DNA from: Streptomyces sp. ISL-12
GTDB taxonomy: Bacteria > Actinomycetota > Actinomycetes > Streptomycetales > Streptomycetaceae
DNA length: 64,000 nt
Direction: 5' to 3'
Assembly (NCBI RefSeq): GCF_018614415.1
Contig: NZ_JAGGOO010000108.1
Coordinates: 1 to 64,000, forward strand
Below, one piece after another: positions 41,301 to 49,300 of the stretch. The stretch's first letter is position 1. Each line of letters opens with the position of its first letter. The translations under genes were made by a program, and so were the position numbers. The notes below the pieces were generated by a model. It did not search any database. It was not told where the DNA came from and saw only the letters and a program-made list of their open reading frames with translations.

Positions 41301-44300
41301 CCTCGGGGCCGAAGGAGGCGGCGGCCGGGGCGAGAGCCGGCGGGTCGACCGTTCCCTCCGGCGGCGCTCCCGGGGACCAGCGCACGCCGTCGGAGCGGGC
41401 GAGTTCCCCGTCGGTGAAGAAGCCGGCCTGCCCCTCGCGCACCGACAGCCGCAGTTCGTCGCCGACGTAGCAGTCGTTGCGGAAGAAGAACAGCCGTACG
41501 CCCTCCTGTTCGGCGTGGCCCTCGACATGGATCTCGTACCGCAAGGTCTCCCCGGCGGCCGGCGGCGGCCCGTGGTAGGTGACCTCGCAGCCCAGCAGCC
41601 GGTAGACCCGGTCGCCGTGGTCGCCGTGGTCGCCGTGGTCGAGCAGGTCCACGCCGAGCCGGCTGATCAGCAGCAGGTCGGCCTGACCGGCCTCGATGAA
41701 CAGACCGGCGGGCATCCGGCCGGCCGGGTCCAGGTACCAGGCGCGCGGGGTCACGTCGGTCTCGGTGTGGACCGTGCCGGTGGACATCGACCCGGGCTCC
41801 GCGTCGAGCCGGGTCACCCGGTCCACCAGGAGCATCGGGGGACGCGGCAGCCGGGTCTGCCGGTGCCTGCCGTCCTGCGCGCGGAACGCGGGACCGAACA
41901 CGTCGGAGATCCGCCCGTGCGCCAGATACTCCAGCGTGGCGCGGTCGAACGGCAGCGCGAGCTGGTGAGGTTGTTGTCCGGGAGCCGACGCTGGGGCGAG
42001 GGGCGGCCGCGATGGGGCGGGAGCGGTTCCCCGGGCGGGGACCGCGCCGGTCACCAGCCGCCGGGTGCGCAGGAACTCCGCGTGGGACCGGGACTGCCGC
42101 TCCAGGTAGTCCTGCTGGGCGGCGGCGAGCCGGGCGTGCTGGGCGGCGGCCAGCGCCGCCCACGGGGCGACGGACGTGACCGCCGTCCCCGGCAGGGCCG
42201 TGCTCCGGGTCCCGTCGAGGTTGCCCGCCGTACCCGGGTGTGCGGGTGGCGGACCGCCGTCCAGCGGCCCGGCGGGCAGCGCCGGCGGGGGCGCTGAAGG
42301 GGCCGCCGTGCCCGGGTGTGCGGGTGCCGGGCTGTCGCCGTCCGCCGGCCCGGTGGGCAGTGGTGTCCCCGGCAGGGCTGTGCCCCGGGGCCCGGCGAGG
42401 TTGCCCGCCGTACCCGGGTGTGCGGGTGGCGGACCGCCGTCCAGCGGCCCGGCGGGCAGCGCCGGCGGGGGCGCTGAAGGGGCCGCCGTACCCGGGTGTG
42501 CGGGTGCCGGACCGTCGCCGTCCGCCGGCCCGGCGGGTAGCGACGGCGCGGGCCGCATCACCTGCCGCTCCGGTGCCCCGGGTTCGGGCAGCCGGATCGC
42601 GGGAGGGTGCGCGGGCACCGCGACCGACGTGCCGGGGGCCGGCGGCAGGTACGCGGCCGCCGTGAGCCGGTCGAACAGCGGCGCGGGATCCGGACAGACC
42701 CCGGCGGCGGTCAGTTCGGCCACCGCGTCGCAGAGCCGCGCCAGGCTCCCGCCCGGCGCGTCGAGGGCCACCGCCACGTGGTCACGGCCGGCCAGGATCT
42801 GCCGGACCGAGCGGGTGCGCAGCGCCCCCGGGCCGTGCTCGACGAACACCCGGACGCCGTCCGCCCACGCCCGCTCGATCACCTTCGGATAGTCCACGGT
42901 GCCGGTCAGCTGGGTGAGCAGGGCGTCGGCGACGCCGTCCGGGTCGTCGACCGGATATGGCCTGCCCGTGGCCGCGCTGTAGAAACGGAGTCCCGGGGGC
43001 GGCCCGACCGGCCGGCGGTGCAGCGCGCGGAACCCGGCCGCGGCCTCGGCCGCTTCGGGGGCGTGCGCCACCATCCGGTACCCGTCGGACAGCGCGAGCC
43101 CGGGGCCGATCCGGGCCAGCACCCGCCGGCAGGCCGCCTCCAGTCCGCCGATCACGCAGGTGTCCGGGGTGTCCACCGCGAGCAGGTGAGCCAGTGGCTC
43201 GCCGGCCAGGGCGGCCCGCACCTCGGCGGGGACCGCGTGCACCAGGTACTCGGCCCAGGTCCCCTCCTCGACCCCGTGCCGGCGCCAGAAGCGGTGCGCG
43301 GCGCGGAACTCCCCGGCCAGCTCGGCGCGGAACACCTCGCTCGCGGAGACCTCCTCGTACATCCCGGCCGCGTCGGACCACACGCCCAGCACGAGCAGCG
43401 CGGTGGACTCGCCGGAGGAGAAGCCGATCGCCGCGTCCGGCCGCAGGCCGAGCAGTCCCCGGGTGACCTCGCCGTGCAGGGCGGCCAGTTCCGTGGTGGC
43501 CCGGATGCGGGCCATGACCGGTACGAGGCCGTCGGCACCGGCCGGACGCGGGGGCCGCGCGGGCGGCCCGGCGGGTGAGGCGTCCGCCCCGGTACCGGGG
43601 CCGCGCAGGGCGAGCCGCAGCTCTGCCCCGCACCCCGGGTAACCGGCCTGGCCGCTGGGGAAGACGAAGGCCGTCTCCCCGCCCACGGGAGCGTCCCGGT
43701 AGGCGATCCGGTCCGGGCGCGGCCCGCCGTCGGCCAGCCAGCGGCGGGCCTGCGCCAGCCGTTCGGGCAGCGACTCGGCGACCCGGTCCACCACGACCAC
43801 GAGCCGCGCCGGACCGGCCCCGGACTGGCGGCCGGCGGCCAGCGCGGCCAGCACTTCGGCACGGTCGGCACCGGAGAAGACGTACGAGCGGGGCGCCACC
43901 GGGGACCAGGGCGCGGGCGGGCCCGCCGGACGCAGCAGCACCGACACGGGCGGGGCGCCCAGCACCGTCACCCGGGCGCGGGCGGTGAGCGGCGCGTCGG
44001 CCGGGAGGGCCGCCGCGCCCGGCCGGGGCACCGCCTGATGCCGGACCGCGATCGCGGCCACCGCCACCGCGAGCGCCCCGTGCGCGGCGTGCGCCACGCC
44101 GAACAGGTCACCGTGGTCGTACCGGGGGACGGGGGCGGGGGAGCCCGGGGCGGGAGTGTCGGGGCCGTCCCCGACCAGCAGGTCCACCGGTGTCTCCAGG
44201 TCGCCGTCCTCCGCCAGCAGCGCGAGCACCCGGTCGCCGTCGCGTTCGGCGTCGGCGAGGCGTTTGAGCACCAGGACCACGGCCACGTCCCCGCCGGGCC

Positions 44301-46317
44301 GCTGATCGCCCAGGGCACGCAGCGCCGCCCGGTGCACCGGCTCGTGGGAGAGGTCGACCGCGCCGGCCAGCACCGCGTCGGCCTCCCCGGTACGCAGCGC
44401 CCGGGCGCCCAGTTCGAGGGCGACCAGGCCGGACGCCTCCTCGGCGCAGACGACGTGACCGGGGCCGCGCAGGCCCAGCTGCACATTGATCCGGTGGGCG
44501 ACGAGGTTGGGCATCGTGCCGGACACGGTCGCGGGAACCACCGGTGCGCGGACCGCGTCGGGCCACTCGGGCGTCGGAGCCGGTCCGCCGGAGCGGGTGG
44601 TCCAGCCGGGCGCGCGCCAGCGGGAAAGGCACCGCGCGGCCTCCGGGTCCGGGCCCATGCCCAGCAGGACCATGGTCCGGTCGGACGGCAGCCGGGTCGC
44701 GGCGGCGGCCTCCCGGGCCGCCTCCAGCGCGAGGACCTGCTGCGGCAGCGTCTCGGCGAGGTCGGCCGGGGGGAAGCGCAGCCCGCTCGCCGCGACCTCG
44801 ACCGAGGACCGGGGACCGGTGTCGGGCACACCGGCCAGGACGGCGTGGCACAGGTCCCGGTAGCCGGTGCCGCTCCCGGCCCTGGCACCGACGGCCACGA
44901 TCGCCACCCGCCCGTCCGGCCGGGGCGGGACCGGACCGGGCGCCGGGACGGACGCGACCCGGCCGGGCTCCCAGGCGTCCACCACCAGATGCGCGTTGGC
45001 CCCGCCGAACCCGAACGCGCTGACCGCGGCCCGCCGCGGCCCCGGCCACTCCTCGGCCTCCCGTAGCAGCCGCAGCGGCGTTCCGGCGAACACGTCCAAG
45101 GGCGCGTCGGCGTGCAGGGTGGGCGGCCGGACCCCGGCGCCGAGCGCGCCGAGCACCTTGAGCAGCCCGGCGCCGCCCGCCGCCGTCAACGGGTGTCCCA
45201 GGTTGGACTTGACCGACCCGATCGGCACGTCGGCCGCGTCGGTGAACACCTCGCGCAGCACCAGCGCCTCGGCCAGGTCCCCGCCAGGTGTGCCCGGCGC
45301 GTGGCACTCGACCAGCGACACCGACTCCGGTGCGACGCCGGCCATGGCGTAGGCGGCGCGCACGGCGCGTTCCTGGCCGGCCCGGTCCGGGGCCAGCAGG
45401 CCGCCGCCGGCCCCGTCGTTGCTCAGACCGATGCCCCGGATCACCCCCAGGACCGGCATGCCCCGGGCGACCGCGTCCCGCAGCCGGGCCAGGGCGAACA
45501 AGGCCGCGCCCTCCGCGGGCACCAGCCCGTCCGCGTCCCGGTGGAAGGGGCGGCTGCGGCCGGACCGGCTCATCGCGGTCAGCGCGCAGAACCCCTGGTG
45601 GACGAAGAGGTTGTCGGCGGCGGCTACCGCTCCGGCGAGCATCAGGTCGGCGCTGCCGTCCCGCAGCCGGTCGCAGCCCGTCTTCAGGGCGTACAGCGAG
45701 GAGGCGCAAGCGGCGTCCAGGGCGTAGCCGCCGGCGCCGAGACCGAGCGCACGGGCGGCCAGATGGGCGGGGAGCCCGCCGCCGAACCGGTTGCGGGGAT
45801 CGGGCCGTGGCCCGTCCGGGAGCCCCGGCAGGTCCTGTCCGGACAGCCAGACGTGCTCGGCGAACCGGGCCATCGCCGTGGTCGGGTAGGCCAGGTTGCC
45901 CAGGACGAGGCCGGTGCGGGCCGGAGCGGGGCGGTCCGCACCGGCCTCGCGCAGCGCCTGCCGGCCGGCGTGCAGCACCCAGCGCAGCGCCCGGTCCAGC
46001 GGGGTGATGTCGGCCGGGGCCAGCTCGAACCCGGTGGGGTCGAACGCCTCGTCGAAGCCGTGGACATAGCCGCCGGTGTCGGTCCAGATCCGGTCCGGGG
46101 CGCCGGGCGCGCCCAGCACCCTGGACGGGGGCAGGTCCCAGCGGCCGTCGGGCAGCGCCGACAGCGCGGACCGGCCGGCCACGACACCGGCCCAGAACGT
46201 CTCCGGGTCGAGCGCACCAGGCAGCACGCAGCCCCGCCCGACGATGGCGACCGGTTCGGCGTCCGTCGCGGGCGGCCGACGCGCGGACGGGGAGGGCGAG
46301 GACGGCGGCGGGCACAT
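38356..46317 (-). CDS. Pfa3/PfaC-like multidomain synthase: KS-KS0-AT-DH-DH-DH
   Basis: A 2653-residue iterative synthase. The first ketosynthase (20-440) has the catalytic Cys in DAACASSL near 203 and His in VECHAPGT and NLGHPLTAAG. A second KS-like domain (450-800) has Glu where Cys belongs (VVCAEEASGL near 625), as in chain-length factors. An acyltransferase-like domain (860-1200) follows with GFSSGES. Next come a repetitive Ala/Pro linker (1246-1380), two FabA-type double-hotdog dehydratases (HFHHDPCMPG near 1744, HFFTDPVQPG near 2162), and a C-terminal polyketide-type dehydratase (LDDHRPNHAVPAVP near 2289). Seven bases after the partner gene. This is the myxobacterial Pfa3 plan with the terminal acyltransferase replaced. 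Confidence 0.82.
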   Translation of the reverse strand: MCPPPSSPSPSARRPPATDAEPVAIVGRGCVLPGALDPETFWAGVVAGRSALSALPDGRWDLPPSRVLGAPGAPDRIWTDTGGYVHGFDEAFDPTGFELAPADITPLDRALRWVLHAGRQALREAGADRPAPARTGLVLGNLAYPTTAMARFAEHVWLSGQDLPGLPDGPRPDPRNRFGGGLPAHLAARALGLGAGGYALDAACASSLYALKTGCDRLRDGSADLMLAGAVAAADNLFVHQGFCALTAMSRSGRSRPFHRDADGLVPAEGAALFALARLRDAVARGMPVLGVIRGIGLSNDGAGGGLLAPDRAGQERAVRAAYAMAGVAPESVSLVECHAPGTPGGDLAEALVLREVFTDAADVPIGSVKSNLGHPLTAAGGAGLLKVLGALGAGVRPPTLHADAPLDVFAGTPLRLLREAEEWPGPRRAAVSAFGFGGANAHLVVDAWEPGRVASVPAPGPVPPRPDGRVAIVAVGARAGSGTGYRDLCHAVLAGVPDTGPRSSVEVAASGLRFPPADLAETLPQQVLALEAAREAAAATRLPSDRTMVLLGMGPDPEAARCLSRWRAPGWTTRSGGPAPTPEWPDAVRAPVVPATVSGTMPNLVAHRINVQLGLRGPGHVVCAEEASGLVALELGARALRTGEADAVLAGAVDLSHEPVHRAALRALGDQRPGGDVAVVLVLKRLADAERDGDRVLALLAEDGDLETPVDLLVGDGPDTPAPGSPAPVPRYDHGDLFGVAHAAHGALAVAVAAIAVRHQAVPRPGAAALPADAPLTARARVTVLGAPPVSVLLRPAGPPAPWSPVAPRSYVFSGADRAEVLAALAAGRQSGAGPARLVVVVDRVAESLPERLAQARRWLADGGPRPDRIAYRDAPVGGETAFVFPSGQAGYPGCGAELRLALRGPGTGADASPAGPPARPPRPAGADGLVPVMARIRATTELAALHGEVTRGLLGLRPDAAIGFSSGESTALLVLGVWSDAAGMYEEVSASEVFRAELAGEFRAAHRFWRRHGVEEGTWAEYLVHAVPAEVRAALAGEPLAHLLAVDTPDTCVIGGLEAACRRVLARIGPGLALSDGYRMVAHAPEAAEAAAGFRALHRRPVGPPPGLRFYSAATGRPYPVDDPDGVADALLTQLTGTVDYPKVIERAWADGVRVFVEHGPGALRTRSVRQILAGRDHVAVALDAPGGSLARLCDAVAELTAAGVCPDPAPLFDRLTAAAYLPPAPGTSVAVPAHPPAIRLPEPGAPERQVMRPAPSLPAGPADGDGPAPAHPGTAAPSAPPPALPAGPLDGGPPPAHPGTAGNLAGPRGTALPGTPLPTGPADGDSPAPAHPGTAAPSAPPPALPAGPLDGGPPPAHPGTAGNLDGTRSTALPGTAVTSVAPWAALAAAQHARLAAAQQDYLERQSRSHAEFLRTRRLVTGAVPARGTAPAPSRPPLAPASAPGQQPHQLALPFDRATLEYLAHGRISDVFGPAFRAQDGRHRQTRLPRPPMLLVDRVTRLDAEPGSMSTGTVHTETDVTPRAWYLDPAGRMPAGLFIEAGQADLLLISRLGVDLLDHGDHGDHGDRVYRLLGCEVTYHGPPPAAGETLRYEIHVEGHAEQEGVRLFFFRNDCYVGDELRLSVREGQAGFFTDGELARSDGVRWSPGAPPEGTVDPPALAPAAASFGPEAVRAFAAGRPAACFGPGWDATRAHVRTPATGEGRLRLLDEVTELDPAGGPWGRGYLRAERAVRPDDWFFDGHFHHDPCMPGTLMFEGCLQAMAFYLTALGFTVDRDGWRFEPVPGEPYRMRCRGQVTPRSRRIRYEVFVGALDAGPRPTLRADVLCTVDGLPAFHVAGMGLRLVPDWPLEHWRQLGPPAVQSTGDPAPLPALGGLRGAGPDPRAVTVAGAALDHSRMLAAAWGRPSTAFGVRGVPYDDGRRCARLPGPPYLFVTRVVEAGLEPDRPEPGSWLLAEYDVPEQVWYFEQNGAPVMPFAVLNEVVLQPCGMAASLLVPKPADAPELLFRNLQGTGTVLREVPAGTRALRTRVELRSLSEFDGVTLVSFDVGCEAVDGDGGRAPVMELSTVFGYFPAAAFDRQPGLPPSDAERARLAAPCDRVVELRDRSGRYGRGSLRLPGPMLLMLDRITGYWPGAGAAGLGRLRAERAVDAGDWYFRAHFFTDPVQPGSLGLEGVVQLLQWYLVERDAGAGMTDPRFESVAVGQEVRWLYRGQVVPADGLVAFEAEITAYGTDARGRYVRAEAWLWVDGRRVYHLPGIGVRVVDGDPAVRELTLDPAVDTWLDDHRPNHAVPAVPMMTTVDQLATAASRLTGRPVTALREVRLHRWLALPGPVRIRTDARPAPDGGTEVRLSVRQEDGRRSRYDTIAEATASTGDPGPPPQPLPPVADGAPQPDPYQSGELFHGPALRCLTSLSIGPTGASAVLDAGLVAAPFGALGQGLLDGFLHAVPSQSLWRWIPGLTRDMVGYPHRLPWLDLYAPLPAQGEVRVEARFAGFDQGQRLMPVIDAQVQVAGRVVARLRLVEILVRLPGIDRVSLPDRRAFATGLHYVATAGLSTTHDGVTTLALDTVRRFDFLPGSTTRIYRLPPGLPLPERTARIAVKEHVSRLAEIHPQQIEVAAGPDPDRTATAPGGIWHVQVERRADTVVVRHVDD
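42186..42545. repeat. Two 180-bp tandem repeats inside the Pfa3-like gene
   Basis: The segment starting at 42186 recurs exactly 180 bp later at 42366. Each copy contains two sub-units with the CCCGGGTGTGCGGGTG core (42233, 42311, 42413, 42491). In the protein this gives a 60-residue Ala/Pro/Gly linker with AHPGTA four times between the AT and DH domains. Confidence 0.8.
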
Positions 46318-46324
46318 CAGTCGC

Positions 46325-49300
46325 TCACCCCTCGGTCGGGTCGGGCCGGCGGATCAGCTCCACCCCGAGCAGTTCGGCCAGCGGCGTGCCGTCCTCGGCC
46401 AGTACGGCCGCGTCGCACTCGGCGGACACCGCGTCGGCCCGCCGCGCCGTCACGACCACCCGCGAGGCTCCCCAGTCCCCGCCGGCCCGATGGACCCGGC
46501 ACTCGCCTACGGACATCGGCAGCGCGGCCCCCGTGGCACCGCGCGCCGCCCAGCCGACGGCGAGCTGGAGCGCGCCGTCGAGCGCGGTGACGTCCACCGT
46601 CCAGGGCACGGCCCCCCAGGGCCCGGCGTCCGGGACGCGCAGCGCGGCCCGGCCGCCGTCGGCGCAGAGCCCGACCCGGTCGAGGACCCGCAACGCCGGG
46701 CCGTGGAACAGGATCCGCCCGTCGTACGGTTCCGGCACCGGTTCGAGTCCGAGCCGGTCCGCGGCCGCCCAGCGGCCCGGGTCCGGGTCCGGGAAGCGGC
46801 CGGTGACGGCCACGGCACCGGCGTACGGCGTTCCGGCGGCGCTCAGCTCGACGGCGAGGCCGTCCGGCAGTGCGGGCCCCGCCGGGCTCGTCCGGCCGTG
46901 CAGCAGCAGCCTCGGCTCCTGCTGCGGCAGTTCGATCCGCCGGTGCACCCGCAGGTCGTGCAGGACCACCGGGCCGGCGTCCGGCCGCCAGGACCGGACC
47001 AGCGCGGTGAACCAGTGCACCAGGACGGCGACCGGCACCACCGCCGTGCCGTCGACGCGGTGGTCGTCGAGGACCGCGTACGCGGGACGCGCCGGCGTCA
47101 CCTCGGCGGCCGGCCCCGGACCGCCCGGACCGTCCTCGAAGGCCGCGCCCCCGGCGGCGAGCAGCACCCGTACGGGACCTTCGGGGTCGGCGAGTTCGGC
47201 CACGAAAGCCCGCGCGCCGGCAGCCGGTTCGATCAGTCCGACCCCGGCGGCACGGAACCGTTCCGCGAGCGTTTCGGTGACCATGCCACCGGCCCACGGC
47301 CCCCATGCCAGCGAGCGGGTCAGACAGCCGGGGTGCGCGGCCGCGTACGCGGACAGCAGGTGGTCGACGGCGGTGTTGGCCATCGCGTAGTCGGCCTGCC
47401 CGGGACTGCCGAACACCCCGGACACCGAGCTGAAGGCCACCAGCAGGTCCAGCGGATCACCGTCGGTGGCGGCCAGCAGCGCGCGCAGTCCCGCCACCTT
47501 GGTGGACCACACCCGGCCGAACTGCTCGTCGCTCTTCGCGCCGATCAGCCGGTCCGCGATCACCCCGGCGCCGTGCACCACCCCGGTGACCGGACCCCAG
47601 TCCTCGCGCACCTGGGCCAGGGCGGCCCGCAGCGCGCGCTCGTCCCGGGTGTCCACGCTCACGTAACGCGCCGGGGAACCGGCCTGGCGCAGCGCGTGCA
47701 GCGTCTGCCTGATCTCCCGTACCGCCAGCACCCGCCGCGCCTCGGCGGCGAGTTCGGCGGGTCCGCCGGCCCCCGGAACCGCGGCGAGCGCCCGCACCAG
47801 CTCCGCCTCGTCGGCGGCCCCGGCCAGTCCCGGGGGGTCCTCGGTCAGCGCGGTACGCCCGAGCAGTACCAGTTTCGGCCGGTGGGCGGCGGCGAGCGCG
47901 CGGACCGCCTCGGCGGTGACACCGCGTGCGCCCCCGGTGACCACGATCACCGAGTCGGCGGTGACCCGGGGCAGCGGCGGGCCGGGCTCGGCGGGACGGG
48001 GCAGCGGGACCGTCCGGCTCCCGTCAGCCGGCAGTCCGACCGTCACCGCAGGCCCGCCCCCGGTGAGTTCGGCGGCGACCGCGGCCGCCACCTCCTGGTC
48101 GGTACGTCCGGTCCGCGCGCAGTCGATCGCCTTCACGGCGGCCGAGGGCCACTCCCGGGCGGCGGTCCTGGCCAGGGCGGCCAGCGCGCCACGGACCGGG
48201 TGGTCACCGCCGCCGCTCAGCCCGAAGTCGCCCCCGGTGTCCTGCACGGTGACCAGGACACCGCCGTCCGCGCGCAGCCGGCCGGCCAGTTCCCGGGCCA
48301 CCGCGAAGGCGGCCAGCGGGTCGTCACCCTGGTCCAGCAGCACCACGGAACGGGCGTCGGACGGCACGTCCGTCACGACCCGCGCCGGTACGTCGTACGC
48401 GGCCAGCTCCCGGACCAGCAGCGGGGCCACCTGGGTGGAGTCGTCGAGGACCAGCAGCTCCCGGTCGCGCAGACCCGCCAGGGCCAGCCCGGCCGGCGCC
48501 GAGGGCACGGCCCGCACGGCCCGCCGGACCGGGCCGGACGGCTCCGGGGCGGCGGGGGTCTCAGGAGCGGCGGCCACCGGGGAACCCGTACCGGAGTCCA
48601 GCGCGCCGGCGGTGCTCCCCGCCCGGTCCGCCATCTCGGCCACCTTGTCCGCGATCTCCCGCAGGGTACGGAGGGAGGCCAGTTCGGACAGGTCGGCGGC
48701 GGGCAGTTCGCCGACGCGCTCGCGGATCCGCGACAGGATCTCGACCTTCTTGATCGAGTCGATGCCCAGGTCGCTCTCCAGCTCCATGTCCACGTTGATG
48801 ATGTCCGCCGGGTATCCGGTGCGTTCGGCGACCACCTCCAGCAGCAGCGCGCCGATCGACTCGGCGTCCGTCGGCAGCACGGCCGGCACCGGCGTGGCGT
48901 CCACGACCGGAGGCGCTGCCATCACGGCCGGGAGCGGGGCGGTACCCGCCGATTCGGCGTCGAGCGGGACCCGGGGCGGTGGCGGGCCGGTGATCACGGG
49001 TGCCGACGGGCCGGCCGCCCCGGCGTCGGTACGGACACCGGCCGCGCCGAGCAGGGCCTCCATCGAGGCGTGCGCGGTCCGCAGGTAGAGCTGGTGGTTC
49101 TCCGCGGTCACCCGCTGATAGGTGGCGTGTGCCTCCGCGCTCTGCCGCTGCGCCTCGGCCAGGAGCGACAGCCAGTCCGAGGAGGGGGAAGCGGCGGAGA
49201 CGGCGGGAACCACGGGAGCCGGAAGGATTTCAACAGCCGGGGAAGGCGGGGAAGCCGGGGAAGCCGGGGAAGCCGGAAGGATTTCAGCAGCCGGGGGAGC

